DNA from: Schistosoma mansoni
Lineage: Eukaryota > Platyhelminthes > Trematoda > Strigeidida > Schistosomatidae
DNA: 64,000 nucleotides
NCBI RefSeq assembly: GCF_000237925.1
Contig: NC_031495.1
Coordinates: forward strand, 65,144,939-65,208,938
Direction: 5' to 3'
How positions within the stretch are numbered: the first letter of the stretch is position 1; each line of letters starts with the position of its first letter. The notes under the pieces were generated by a model, which saw only the letters and a list, made by a program, of their open reading frames with translations, was not told the DNA's origin and did no database searches. This document shows, piece after piece, positions 23,388 to 36,285 of the stretch. Position numbers and translations under genes: made by a program.

Positions 23388-24110
23388 CTGATTAAAAGCC
23401 TTCATAGTGATCGTGAGCAGTGGTGGGTAGTGAAAGCAGATGAGATGGTAAAAGCAGTAGTGATGATAGGTAGCAGTAGATAACTGTTCAGACTTGTCAA
23501 GGAAGCGAGTATTAAAGATCCGTCTGTTAATGAAACTATCTCGGATTAAAACGAATATTCGTCAAGGTTAGAACGAATAGCTTGACAAAAATTGGGCGCC
23601 GAGTATAGAGAAGTCATTATATGTGAAAAATTATATTTTAAATAGTCTCAGCGATTGACTATTATTCAGTGTCAATCTAAGAGATTGAGTCGATGGGTAG
23701 AACACTTTAGGAAACAGTTCAACTGGTCTATGAAGTCAATGACGACTGGACTTAGCTAGTGTTATTAGGTGTAAACTACTTTGTTGGGGTCCATGTGTTT
23801 ATCATAACCAATGGTTAGAGACTTTATATGACATGGCTGAAAACCGTTTTCAACGATGTAAGTGCATCCGTTTTTTTCCCCCACAAATTTTGAGCTTGTG
23901 AATTCCTCATAATGTTTTCATTTCTTTTTATTTTACTAATTTGTATTTTGTTTTCGAGTGATATCTTCGATACCTAATCTTTCTTTTTACTACTAATACT
24001 GTTACCACCTCTACTGTTCTGGGATTTTGCCAGACAATTTCATCTATGTACTAATGAGTGATAGCAACTTAAACTGATGTACATGCGTCCAGGTTCTACG
24101 TTGTGATTGA
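23388..24110 (+). mobile_element. Diverged, internally deleted LINE with (TGAC) tail
   Basis: The plus strand reads RLIKSLHSDREQWWVVKADEM, the pre-RT segment seen as RLTKSLRNDREQWWATKAKEM at 54848-55201. It continues to RLSRWVEHFRKQFNW near 23690, then jumps to the C-terminal region (HNQWLETLYDMAENRFQRCK near 23800). The reverse transcriptase core is absent. The 3' end near 24080-24110 (GTTCTACGTTGTGATTGACTGA) matches the LINE tail. Several stops and frame changes mark it as old. Confidence 0.7.
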
Positions 24111-27100
24111 CTGATCTATCTCATTCACACTAGAGCCCATGTTTTACAGAGATGTTTTTATCCACACTTATGAATATTAGTTGGCTCTGACGATTGAACA
24201 TTTTGATTATTCCATACTTTATATATGTTATGGGTTTCTTTCTAGATTTACATTATCTTAGTGAATAGTGATCGATCTGTGACAGATTTATTTATAAATG
24301 CTAGAAGCCATTTTAAAGCGGACATGAGTAACGTCAATATTAAGAGTAATTTATAAATCCGAATACCTGGTAAATTGTATTATATCATATAATAAACATT
24401 CTGCTCAGACTGTCTGTGATATTATTGTGAATTGTTGATCATTTTCACTGAACTGATGAACATTAATTGCATTAAATTATTAATTTAGGTCTTTTACTTC
24501 AGTCATTTTGTGATATCAAACGATCATCATTCACTTCCACAAACCTTTTTATACCAGTGACAATCATAAGCTCACTAGTGATTAACTTTGAAATAGAATG
24601 ATAAGTCTATTTTACTTTAGAAATCTTGAGTAAACCTCAGTTTAATTGCCATTGGGGTTGTAGATTAATGCTGATAAAGAGTTCCATACTTAGATGAAAT
24701 AATTGCCCATTGCTTTCTAGTTTTCAATGTTTGTTTGATCAAGGTCAGTTCGTGATGCCAACTAAAAAATTTCCAATTTCATTCTCATTCAATAGCAGTA
24801 TTAGATAACTGCCTTAGTTCTGAGATTTTTGGATTCATTATGACTTGAGTAAATTACAGTAGTTATTTGTAGGCGTAAAATAATCATTTATTTTGATAAG
24901 CAAGGAACTACTTAGAGGAAATTTATGATTATACTAGTCTATTTGATACTGTTCTAAAGAGTTTCTTTCTTCACTATGTACTTTTCGTTTTGTGAATATA
25001 TGTGTGTATGTGTTTGTATTCTTGTCTTCTTGAAAACATGTGGTCATCCATTGTTTTTCACTCTAATTTATTTCATTTAGAGAACAGTTGTATGTGTTGT
25101 TCTTATGTTCGTTTTTTTATTAAACTTTTCACGTTACGCAATCAATCATTTGGTGGTTCGTATATATTTACTTATTCATTCGATCAATCACTTGTATCTA
25201 AGCATGAAATATGACAGCCTGTAATTTATAGATTATTTGTGAAAGGTAAATATCAGGTGACCGTGTGCCTGTGTACACGAAACACATGCATATTCATATG
25301 TAATTTAAAAGTACTAGAATTCGTCTTACATATATTTATATCAGTTCCGTAACTGTTTTATGTAATCATTTTCGAACAGTTAAGTTGGGTTTTTTAAAAT
25401 ATTTTAGAATGTAAAACGTTCAGAATGAGAAATGAAATGTATTTGTACTTCTGTACATTTTGTAAATGGTGCATAACTTTTCTAGAATTCTGCATATTAA
25501 AACATGTCATCAGTTTGTGTTTCCTTTTCGTTTCGCATGGTCATTCATTTGAAAAATTCTCTGCAAAAACAACAACCTTAGTGTGTTGATCACTAGGTGC
25601 GTTTGCAATATTCAATTTACTCATTGAAGTCATCAAAAAATAATAATCCCTTAAAAAGTACAAACTATTGCTTCATAATTGATTTTCAGGCCTCCTGTAA
25701 TAAAATGAATTGAAGCGATTAGAAGTAATGAAGACTTCATTTCCCTATAGAATTACTTTAGTCCTGTTTATCAACTTCCTTTCTGAATGCAAAGTCTCAG
25801 TAGCCTTTATCAAATGGTTTTTATAGTTCATATTCAGCAAATTCATGCTTACTGGAGAAGTGGTTTTGTGTTACAATAGTGCTTCTAAATTCTCGTTGCT
25901 TTACATGGCTTTTCTTGGTAAGCTCGATGAAAACGTTACACACACGTATTTAACAACACTTTCAAAACATTGCTTGAATCATATGAACCGTTGGCTACAG
26001 AATATAGATTCAGGCTATCATTTAAAACAATTTACTAGATAGTGACTTTAAACTTACTAAGCTGGTCAAAACATATTACATAGATTGTGGCCATTTAATT
26101 ATCTTATTCTTGTGTGCTATTGGTGGTTAAACTGTTCTCTGAAAGTATATGAGGAACTTGTACTACAATGTGGAATAATCATTTTTAATAGACAAATATA
26201 ACATACAAAGTACTGAGAGCAATGGTACAAAAAAATTAAGTCAGTTATCGATAGATGTGTAGAGATTTGACTCATATACGATTTCTCACAATACTAGTAA
26301 TCAGCTGATTGTTTTGGTTTCATATTAGACATATTTATCCCCTCTAACCTGTAAAGAATATTATTACTATTACAAATAATGCATGTTGTTTGAAGTATCA
26401 AGATATCAGCTTGTAGGTAATATATCATTTGCTTCTTGTAATGTAACCATATATGTACTGTTCAATCAATTATTTCCCAAACACAACGCATACTTTGAAT
26501 ATAATGATAATAATTATATGAGACTGTAAAGCTTTTTATGTAATCTACTACTTTCATATGTTGTACGAAACTGTTATATCCCCTGGTGAATTATGAATGG
26601 TAACTCTGAGGACTATTTATGGACCAATGTAATATGTAAATTTCCTATTGTATAATTTTTAAGTAACTAAACTATTCATATTCGTGTTTCTCTTATCATT
26701 AGCTTTATTTTGACCTTTGAACTATTATTATACGATTCTTGAGTTATCATCAGTCTATTGATTACTTTCCCCCTATTTACAGTCACATTTGGCCAAATCT
26801 TGTACAAATGTTATTTTCTATTTTATGGTACTATGTGGTCTGTTTGGTTGGTTTATAAACCCAGTATGTTTGTGAATAATGATTCATATTGCAGAGGCTG
26901 TCATTGGTGTTCTTGACTAAACTGACCGGGCTAGGTAGAAAGCAGGACTGATAAGTACTCAACACTGCTCATACGATTTTGTGTATCACTGGACAATCAA
27001 TAAACTTACTGTTCTCTAATTGGGCGATCATATACGAAACAGGCCACGCACCCAATCGATATAACAGAAACAACTATTTCCTACGTTTTGTTTAATGATT

Positions 27101-27437
27101 TATACTTTTATATGAAAATCATGCTTCATTTTCATAGATCCAAAAAGAACTTGATGATGATTGATTTTCTTCACATAGAAAACGAGTTCTTGACAGATTA
27201 GCCTTCAAAATGTATTACCTTTTTTCTTTCAAAATAGAAAAACAACTAACTAACTGTTGTCATATTCCAGTGTATGTCTTTGTGTGCATGTATAATTGTT
27301 TGTTGACATATTTATTTGACATATGTCATATATATATTATGCTATTAAAGTACAATTAAGGTCATTCCATTTTCAAAAAGCAATGTACTATGGTTAAAAT
27401 TCTTTTGTATATCATGTTAAAAAACAAGTGGTGAAAC

Positions 27438-27685
27438 TTGGTAAGCAGAGATGGATAGTGGATAGCAGTGGAATCCAGTTTGACGCGCGTTTGGTCCTAT
27501 TTGGGACTCGTCAGCTGGATGTACCTGCATCTCAGAGTTGATGTTCACTCTGGGACTCGAACCCAGTACCGTTCGCTTCAAACGCCATCGCGTTATCCAC
27601 CCGGCCACTGAGTCTTGATAGTCACTTGCTTATGCGATGGGGTGAAGTTTAAATTCATTGAGTATTGATTCAAACAAACAAAACT
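27438..27685 (-). repeat. Sm-alpha-like SINE, 13-bp duplication, dead ribozyme
   Basis: Flanked by exact CAAGTGGTGAAAC at 27425-27437 and 27686-27698. In sense (minus) it has the fullest tRNA-like head here: ACTCAGTGGCCGGGTGGATA as A-box region, then GGTACTGGGTTCGAGTCCC as B box, then the hammerhead at 27470-27520. The GAAAC strand has become CAAAC and three extra A lie at the cleavage site, so it should not cleave. Confidence 0.85.
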
Positions 27686-28544
27686 CAAGTGGTGAAACAG
27701 TTGTATATATTTATCTCCACGATTTCCACAACCCTGTACTGATATATTTATTTATCTATCGATCATTTAATGAATTTTCTCTCAACACTACTGTTCAAAG
27801 CATTTCATTTAATATAGCCCCGTTATCTATCACTATGATAGTGTTTATCGAATAACTAATCAATCGGTTCCTTGATCAGCCAGTCATCACGCGGTCACAT
27901 CGTATAATTACATATGATCACAGTTGATTAACATTCTTTCACTTTAGAAATTGGAAATTCGTTTATTAAATTATAAAATTCTAATCCAATGACAAAAATT
28001 ATTTTTTATGAAGAACCGTGTCCATGCCGCTTATTTTGGGGACAATTTAAACTTTTAGCCAAGGCTCTAGAATTTACTGGAAACGTTTTTATATTTCATC
28101 TAGCCAAGAATTTATAACTTTTCTAGTCTAGCTCCTGTTTATTATCTTTCAATCGAATAGTATTCGGGTGAACTACACAATCCAACACTCTGCCATATGT
28201 TGTGTATTTGACAGAAACATTGTACACCTGAAGCTAAGCCACTTAGACCAGTTTGTGGATCATTTTTAATTTTGAGCTAAGTTATATCCTATGTGTAGAT
28301 GCAAATGATAGGAAGGTATTGAATTCATATTTCCTAAAAATTAATATTCACTCTATATGAGTAGTTCCAATCAGAATCATACCCAAAAGTCTTAGTCTGA
28401 AACTGTTCAGAATTTGTGGTTGGGGACGAGTTAGTATGAAAATGTTTAAACTTTGTGTTCATATCTTTATGTTTTGAACACCATCAGTAAACATGCATGA
28501 TTTAGCTTTTAGTTTAGACTAAATTTCTGTGATGAGGAATATGT

Positions 28545-28640
28545 GGAAGAATGATTATGTAGCTTAATGGTTATAGCATTTGGCTTTCAACCATTAAGTC
28601 ACAAGTTCAATTCATATTTCTCTTCCATTTAGGTAACTTT
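28545..28640 (+). repeat. tRNA-like SINE remnant
   Basis: TGTAGCTTAATGGTTATAGCA resembles a pol III A box and AGTTCAATTC a B box 50 bp later. The stems of a working tRNA do not close, so this is a tRNA-derived repeat rather than a tRNA gene. Confidence 0.35.
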
Positions 28641-28778
28641 GTAGTAATATCACTAGCCCTCACACTGAATGTAACTCGAAAATAATTTTGCGAATCTGTA
28701 GCTCATAAACGAATGTATAATTAGTGATTGATTTTATTTTCATAAATATTATCTTTTGCTTAAGCCACTGTTTCTTTA

Positions 28779-29297
28779 GCCCCCAAATGCCCTGGTACGG
28801 CCGAGAGTGGGGAGAGGCCGCTCTCCCTCTCGAAATGCTCTCACATGGCCACGCGAATATATAGCTTCTGCTAGGAAAGTCCTACTCACTGCCTTCTCGT
28901 GGCCACAGTGTTGTTCACGAAAATGAGAGGACGAAAAGCGAATGTCCGGCGCTTTAACCGGGTTAGTGGACACGGATAGTCCACCTAGGGGAGTTGGAAA
29001 ACCCTGATTCCAAACAAATGGTGCACATGGGTTCCATTATCCTGAAGGAACAAATGACGTATGAATCAATCGTTGTTCACCGGCTACCATGGGACTGCAT
29101 CTCCTCACGATGCTCCACTGTCTTGTGGACTAGACTTTCAGGTCAAAGGCTCGGGGAGTGGCTCCCTAAGCAAACCACCTGCTTCAGTTCGGGCACCTGA
29201 GCAGTATCACGGCCCTCACACAAATCAAATGAGATTTGTGAGGCGCATATGTATCTGGTGCTTCCTTGTACCAATATTTATGTGTTTAAATAAATAA
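28779..29297 (+). repeat. Family A retroposon, full length, 12-bp duplication
   Basis: Best-defined family A copy: exact ACTGTTTCTTTA at 28767-28778 and 29298-29309. It starts GCCCCCAAATGCCCTGG and ends GTGTTTAAATAAATAA. The length is 519 bp. It has no tRNA, 5S or 7SL resemblance that I can see at the head and no shared intact reading frame. The last 70 bp (GTGAGGCGCATATGTATCTGG, then CTTGTACCAATATTTATGTG) match the end of the LINE at 33813-34214. Confidence 0.9.
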
Positions 29298-29959
29298 ACT
29301 GTTTCTTTAAATGTCATATTCCTTTTCAAGATAAGTTTGAATAAAAAAACCACCGTTTAAACTACGCAACTCAAAGAACTTTAAACTTTCATATACATCA
29401 ACTATCAATGTACATATTTATACTCCTTTTTATAAGATAAGAAACTTCTTTTACGATGTTATATATAGTTTCTTAAGATGCTTCGGTTTACTTCTTATCA
29501 TGTTATTGATTTTATCTCCAAGTTTTTCTTTACTTACCTTAGTACCCTACTATTTATGTGTGTGTATGTGAGTTATTGTTACTACCCTTGTTCCTTAAGA
29601 GGAATCAGGGCTTAAACCTAGTGGTTAAAATTTGAACACTTCTAACGACTAAACCTTCTCTTTATTGATGTGTATATTTTGCATAATAATTATCAAAAGA
29701 AATTACTATTTTCATAAACGTTTTCTAAGAAAATAGATTAACTTTATATTTAACTAAGTATTTTGCCCTGGTTGTTTGAAAATAAGAAAAACAAAAGGGG
29801 TAAGAAAATTTCATTCCTTTTTTGTAAACTATTTAGAATTTTCTCTTGGTGGTTGGTTCTTTTTGATGTTTTTTTATTTATTTGCAAATTATTGTGAATA
29901 TTTCTCGAGATTATTAACCTTTATTTCTGGCCTACCCAATACATTAACATAAATATATG

Positions 29960-30145
29960 TATGGTAGGTCCTGGGTTCGAATCTCGCGAGAGCGGGTTCG
30001 TGGGTGCGCACTGCTGAGGAGTCCCACAATAAGACGAAACGGCCATCCAGTGCTTCCAGGTTTTTCCTGGTGGTCTAGCTTCAATCGGCTCACGATTTCA
30101 ACTATGACAATACTAAATCTCCACAAAAACCCCTTCTAATCATAT
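29960..30145 (+). repeat. Family B hammerhead retroposon, 5' truncated
   Basis: Starts within the tRNA-like part (GTAGGTCCTGGGTTCGAATC, the pol III B box) and continues through a hammerhead at 30008-30053 (GCACTG, CTGAGGA, GTCC-CACAATA-AGAC, GAA, ACGGCCAT, C, CAGTGC) to the right arm and CCCCTTCTAAT end. One stem II pair and the symmetry of stem III are weakened; the catalytic core is unchanged. Confidence 0.85.
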
Positions 30146-30902
30146 AAATATACGTAAATAGGTATAAATGGAAGTTATTTTTTCTTATACATATCTTAAC
30201 TTATCAAAATATTATGATTTATAATCAGCTGAATGTATGCATTTATTATGATAGTTAGATACATTGATTTTCAATTTGTCTCAAAGAAGTGTGAATTACG
30301 TTATTTGTGTAATGGAGAAAGTTTTACTTATCATTAAATTAGGTGTGGCTCAAAGGTGTGTATATGGCCTCTTATTGTGAACATTATATATAACATTGCT
30401 TTGATTATTTTACTTTGGATATTAAGCTAGTCGTTCAAACATATACGTGTATTGACTTAAGCCTAGAAAAATAGCTGTTTGCCTATTTACAGACTTATTA
30501 AGTTATCAGCTGTAAATATCGAACATTTATTGGTTGTATTACGAGTTTAATTTCTTCTTTCACCATGTAGGTTTTAGATAGCTGGATAATTGTGTTGCTT
30601 CTCACACTATGTAGGTCATAGTTTAGTGTATGGGCATACATGTAGTTACTATGGTCCATATATCCATACACCAAAACTACAAACCATATATAATAAGGTT
30701 TAAATTTGCCGAATGAATCTGAGCCATTAGATTATACTTCGATTCATAGATGTTGAAATTTCACTTTCAACGTTTTGACGAACAAAACTTTCAACTTTGA
30801 TTTAGTCGTTGTCGTCAAATTCACAAAAATGTGTTTCATTTAAATTAATTTAAATGGAATATCGGTTTGTCAATTTATCTACTTGTAAGATAAGTTAAGT
30901 TA

Positions 30903-31343
30903 CTAAATCTCCACAAAACCCCTTCTGACAATTAATATAATCATATGCTCACTAGTGAATGACTTCGAGAAGTACATCCAGGAGTTCTAGTGAGAAGCAG
31001 CGACCAGTGGAGTTCAAAACCATGTCTGTCGTGAGATATCAACTCACTGAAGACAATTGGTGAACGGTTGCTCAACTTCGTGGATTGGTTGAAGTTAGAC
31101 ACTAAAACCGTTGGATGCCGGCTCAGAGGTCTATCGGTTAAGGGCTCTGGCTCGAGACTGGTAGGTCTTGGGTTCGAATCTCACGAATGCGGGGTCGTGG
31201 GTGCGCATTGTTGAGGAGTCCCATAATAGGGCAAAACTGCCGTCCAGCGCTTTCAGGTTTCCCATAGTGGTCTAGCTTCAATTGACTCACGCTTTCATCT
31301 ATGAAAAATGATAAATCTTAACATAACCCCTTCTGATAATTAA
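30903..31343 (+). repeat. Family B element, more than one unit long
   Basis: Flanked by ATAAGTTAAGTTA (30890-30902) and ATAAGTTATGTTA (31344-31356), 12 of 13 matching. It begins with the last 35 bp of the unit (CTAAATCTCCACAAAACCCC, TTCTGACAATTAATA) and then carries a complete unit: body from CTCACTAGTGA, tRNA-like part at 31110-31190, hammerhead region, right arm and CTTCTGATAATTA. The hammerhead at 31207-31255 has TTGAGGA in place of CTGAGGA and GCAAAAC in place of CGAAAC, so it is dead. The end-to-start junction inside is the one seen in the tandem array at 43777-44815. Confidence 0.8.
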
Positions 31344-32639
31344 ATAAGTTATGTTAGATTTTAAAGTTGTTTACAATTGCCTACTAGGTGTCTAAAATTT
31401 AATGTACAATACATACAAGGGTGACATTTTAAGAAACATATCACTTACTAAAGATGCTCCTTGTTTTCTAAGTTATTTTAATGCATACAAATATTTGAGT
31501 TTTTTCGTCAAATAACTCCGCTTTATTATCATCATAATTACTACAGGTACTACTCAACTGGTACATTGTCAAGGTTTCCCTTTTATTTCCTTCGTAGAAC
31601 TGTTTGTTCTTTACACAACTGGTTTAACTTTTTCAGAAATCTGTTTTTCAAAAAAAAATATGATGGAACTCCTGTTACTGATGTCAGTTTTGAAGCCACC
31701 TAATTGATATATATGTGATCCGATTTATCAATCCAGAGATAATCGGTCACGAAGAATTCGAAATTTTAGTAAATCTATTCCATTTTTCTGAAGGCCCGTT
31801 TCTAAGTAAAATAAACTGGCAATAGTTAATTTTCTCCAAAAAAATATCTAAATGTGTTTTCAAATTACTATTGGGAACGTATTTACTGTTGAAATGTAGT
31901 ACTTTTGCATTCAACTTAGAGACAATTTCATCTAGAATGGAATAACGTCATGTAGGAGACTATTAAAATCTTTAGAGTATTATATGATTATTTTGTTCTA
32001 TAACCGTACTAGAAATCGAAGTAGATGACATTTTCCTGAGCTTGTTATAGTGCGGTAGTTTTAAAGAATTAATACAGTTTTATGTGCTTCACAAACAATA
32101 AGTATGATGCTACTTTTTGTGTGGTAATGCTACGAAATCTTGAATTAGATGGTCAGCTTTCGGAATTATATAAGACATTCTTTTCACTTTCGTTACTCAA
32201 AGTGGTTCAACTAAAAACCAAATAAATGTGCCACATACTACTGAAAGTTATAAATTATATTGAAACTTTACTTTTTCCCACTTAGAATTCATCTCGTTTT
32301 CTACGGTTTTTTACTACTACTGATTTTTAGTAATATATCATGACAGGATAATATTTCCTACAGCCAACTTTATATCCACTTAATATTCATTCATATAAAT
32401 ATACTTTATCTAGACAAAACTCGTAAACAATTACGAACTGCAAATTATATCTATACTGTTTAAGTTGAATGTTACAGTTTGGCCAATTTCTGACGGTTGT
32501 CAGTTGATTTTCTTCACTGAACAAATCTTAAAAAAAAATCCATTTTTTTGTTTCTACTTTCCTGATTATGTAATCACATTAATGAAAACAGTTTAAACAT
32601 GTGTAATTATGAGAATAATAATGTTATAACCTCTGCAAA

Positions 32640-32695
32640 TAATTGGCTCAGTGGTCTATCGGTTAAGGGCTCCGGCTTCTTTTGTTCTGGGTTCC
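32640..32695 (+). repeat. Family B fragment (tRNA-like part)
   Basis: GGCTCAGTGGTCTATCGGTTA (A-box region) and GGGCTCCGGCTTC identify a short piece of the family B tRNA-like head without ribozyme or arms. Confidence 0.6.
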
Positions 32696-33274
32696 CAACA
32701 ATCTATATCAGTTCCCATAGAATTCTTAACTATTAATACTGAGTTGGAGTGCTTTTAAATAATAATCTATTGTATCAAAGCTCACATACCGTTATAGCCT
32801 TCATACATTAAATTTTAATTATTTTCTATGCCACTAATCTACAAATAAGTATTTTGATTATTATTGGAATTTTGTTTATTTAATTACTTAAGTATTTTAT
32901 ATTTTTTCGAACTGTTAGTGTCCTAGGGCTAGAAATTCGTAAATTAATTAACTTTTTTCTATCCAGAAACCAGAAAGGATATTGTGTGTTAACCTACTTT
33001 TAGGACTTGTAAACATAAAAAATCACTGGGTTTTGAATAATGACCAGAGGGAATTATAGATACAATACAAGGCATTTTTTTTTGTTTACAGTGCATCAAA
33101 TTACTGTTGATAAGTATGTTAATGTTTCTATTATGAAGTTTATCAGTTTAGATTATGAAGGTGTTGAGTAAAACAATAACACCTAAATAAAGAGAGGATA
33201 TTACATAAAGCATAGAATTTTATAGTTTGCCTACCTACTACTATTAATGTCTTTTATACATTCTGACAACTAAG

Positions 33275-33510
33275 AAATCAGGGACAGATAAATCAATATG
33301 TTAAGGGTTGACTGTGAGACCTGAAGGCTCTAAGTTCGATCCGCAATGGAGTTGTAAATTTGTTAGGACGGCTCGTTGGTAAACTCTAGGAAGCCTTAAG
33401 AAGCCCAGAAAGAGCTGCAGACATTCCACCTAATCACTGCCTGGGGAATATTCTAGAATGTCGACGTGTAGCTTCCCCATTGGATGGATAAGAATGACCC
33501 CTATGTGTCT
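33275..33510 (+). repeat. Possible tRNA-derived SINE
   Basis: A GC-richer island in AT-rich DNA, with GACTGTGAGACCTGAAGG and a B-box-like AGTTCGATCC near 33331. A weaker relative may lie near 53025-53075 (TCGTGAGGTCCGAAAATC). No target duplication was found. Confidence 0.35.
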
Positions 33511-33812
33511 ATTGGTTGTCTGAAATGATGATTTATTCTCAGTCAAAAATTATAAATACATGAGTTTTCTGTACTATATTTTGACACTGTTTTGAGGAAT
33601 AAAAGTTCCTACTTACTAGTCTTCTGTTTTTCTCTATTGCGACGTTGCGGGTTCTATCGTTCAAGTAGTCTAGTAGTATGCGGCATAGTAAGAATCAAAG
33701 CTCTAGATATAACATAATTCTTATTGATAAATATTCTCATACTAAGGAAAAACAACTGTTCAGTGCTTTTCGTTTTTCAATGGTTATCTAACTAACATTT
33801 GTCCATGATGTT

Positions 33813-34214
33813 TTATTTATTTATTTATTTAAACACATACATATTGGTACAAAAGGGCACCAGATACATATGCGCCACACAAAATAATGAGAATGGGAGG
33901 AGAAAGGGGGAAGATGCGTATACATAAGGAAGAAGAAAGGATAAAAAAAGACAAGAGTAATGATGGGGGAACTGAAATGTACAATTAGAAGAACTCTCTT
34001 AGTTAAGAAAGTTATAATCACTCTTTATGGAGAAAGTAAAAGAAGGTTACAGCAGGTACGCCACTGGCTTCTATTCTGAGCCATATCTGACAACGTCTCT
34101 AGCCACTGTGTTGCACCATCTCTCGGACCCCAACCAGGGAGTCGTGAAGGACCAACAGAAGCTAGCCCTTTGCAGCTTTCTTTCATACCACCACACCATG
34201 TTGTACACTGACCA
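33813..34214 (-). mobile_element. LINE 3' end with the family A tail
   Basis: A single insertion, flanked by exact CCATGATGTT at 33803-33812 and 34215-34224. Its minus strand encodes the C-terminus of a LINE polyprotein (RLPGWGPRDGATQWLETLSD then MAQNRSQWRTCC), homologous to the C-terminus at 54372-54830. A 3' UTR follows, and it ends in GTGTGGCGCATATGTATCTGG, TTGTACCAATATGTATGTG and TTTAAATAAATAAATAAATAA. That end is the family A tail. The plus-strand frame 34027-34230 is only its antisense. Confidence 0.85.
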
Positions 34215-35144
34215 CCATGATGTTAAGTAAAGAAAATTAATCAATATTTTGGATTTTTATTTACTCAACGAAAAACAATCTATTATGTATCACTCATTTT
34301 AAATATATACTGATTACTCTCTGGATAGATTCATTCAAGTACTTAGTGCTTAGTCTAAATTTACAGGAAATAACATCTCATTCAAATATGTTTTACAATC
34401 TTGATAAACCACTTATTTCACTACTCTTGTACCATAATGACGGATTATGTCTCTATCTTTGTTACTATTGGTTACAGTTTTTACAATTGCCAAGTTAAAA
34501 GAGCCGGGTAATTTGAGTTTACCCTTTGTATCTTATCAATAATAAAAATTTCATAGTGCGTAGGCTAAAACAAAACACCAAAATGAGTACAATATCTTTT
34601 TTGATAAAATCCTCGAAAGGTTTGTACACTTTTACCTATATAGATGGGAAAAGAACTAAACTCGAGACCGATAATATTGGTGTTCATCATAGAACTAGAC
34701 ATTATTGCCGTTTTGTTCATTGTATGGTACAATCTTGGATGTGATTATCACCACTACCATTACTACTAAAATAATGAATAATCTGTAATATATGATTGTT
34801 AATGGAAGTTTGCTTCAATTCCTGACTGTGAAATTATTACCATAAATTTACTTGCTCCTAGTTTGTTTACACTCACTAATTGTGAATATCAATCACACAG
34901 GAGTATTTATGTCGATAAAAAATTTTTAAAAGTGTAAATGGATTTCAATTATTGTAAAAACTATAGTTAAGATATCACATTGACTTGTAGGCCTTTTTTT
35001 CTTATCTATTCTTTGAAAAACTGAGATTAAGAAAAATACAAATGTACTGCAACATTATTTTCTATGTAAATAAGACTGTTCGAAACCTTCTAGAGTTACA
35101 GAATTGTGGCATACAGTCACCGTTTAAACATATATGCTAATATC

Positions 35145-35226
35145 AGAAGGGGTTTGGTGGAGATTTTAGTAATTTTTATAGAGTTGAGGTCATGAGTCAA
35201 TTGAAGCTAGACCACCATCGAAACGG
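35145..35226 (-). repeat. Family B arm, cut by assembly gap
   Basis: CAGAAGGGGTTTGGTGGAG and GAGTCAATTGAAGCTAGACC are the left arm of family B. The rest is lost in the gap that follows. Confidence 0.7.
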
Positions 35227-35426
35227 NNNNNNNNNNNNNNNNNNNNNNNNNNNNNNNNNNNNNNNNNNNNNNNNNNNNNNNNNNNNNNNNNNNNNNNNNN
35301 NNNNNNNNNNNNNNNNNNNNNNNNNNNNNNNNNNNNNNNNNNNNNNNNNNNNNNNNNNNNNNNNNNNNNNNNNNNNNNNNNNNNNNNNNNNNNNNNNNNN
35401 NNNNNNNNNNNNNNNNNNNNNNNNNN
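35227..35426. other. Assembly gap (200 N)
   Basis: Exactly 200 N. It interrupts a family B element, whose palindromic and tandem structure is a likely reason the assembly broke here. Confidence 1.
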
Positions 35427-35701
35427 TTGTGTTGAATACCAGAAACATTACTTTGGACTTTTAAAGGATCTTTTCCACTTACATATACACGAGTAGACTA
35501 TTAGTGAAACTAATATAATTTGCTATTACTTTTTTCAATACATATAACAATAAATACCTAAACTCATATGATTGATAGATCATTTGATTTGATGGAACAG
35601 TAAAAAATTCAAATGAGTTATCTAAAACTCAAATTATATAATAAACTAATTTCATGATAGTTATTAATTTGAGAACAAATTAATAAACTTATTCCAGAAT
35701 A

Positions 35702-35825
35702 ACTCCGCCTGTAGCTCTTCTAGCCCAGGTAAAGGAAGAGGGTTGGGCATGGGGTTAGCAACCCCATCCCGTAGAAAAAATAACTCGCTAAAAAAACGCT
35801 AACCAGAAGAAGAAATGATTCAAAA
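35702..35825 (+). repeat. Family D: 124-bp retroposon, 12-bp duplication
   Basis: Flanked by exact TATTCCAGAATA at 35690-35701 and 35826-35837. It begins ACTCCGCCTGTAGCTCTTC, passes through GGGTTGGGCATGGGGTTAGC and AACTCGCTAAAAAAACGC, and ends in an A/G-rich stretch. It matches the 5' end of the SR2-like LINE at 41820-41935 but has no LINE coding or 3' end. Confidence 0.8.
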
Positions 35826-36285
35826 TATTCCAGAATATTCATATATTCTCTTTTATTATTATCTCTTTGTAAAAAATTCATAAACATTTAACCAACATAT
35901 CAAAATCCCCTTATTTCTATGGCTTTACTATAAAAAGCTTTAATGAAAAAATCTCTTAATCCATTGAGTATTACATTACCCTAAGGGAGCTTATATATTA
36001 TTATTATTATTATTATTATTCTCAAGCAAATATATACTCTGGAAGTTATTGAGTGAATTGGACTGTAAAAAGAAAAGGGAGCTTATTCCCTTTTTCTAAG
36101 TTTTGATATTTATCTATTTGTTATCACCATAATGACAATAATAATAATTATTACTATCATTATTAACATTGCTATTACTAAATAAAAGTCGCTCGCCATG
36201 CCCATTTTTAGAAAAAAAAGATCATGATTTTATCGAATCATTTAAAAGATAAAAAATGAAATGGTTTACTTTTGATAACTATTTA

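Noticed and set aside
28545-28640. A tRNA gene
   Set aside because: A and B box remnants are present but the acceptor and anticodon stems do not pair; kept only as a SINE remnant.
34027-34230. Open frame on plus, 67 codons
   Set aside because: It is the antisense of a LINE C-terminus read on the minus strand, inside an insertion with a target duplication.
34526-34744. Possible small gene of 72 codons
   Set aside because: No domain, no clear acceptor or donor in the phase of the LIM gene, and no promoter signal; probably chance.
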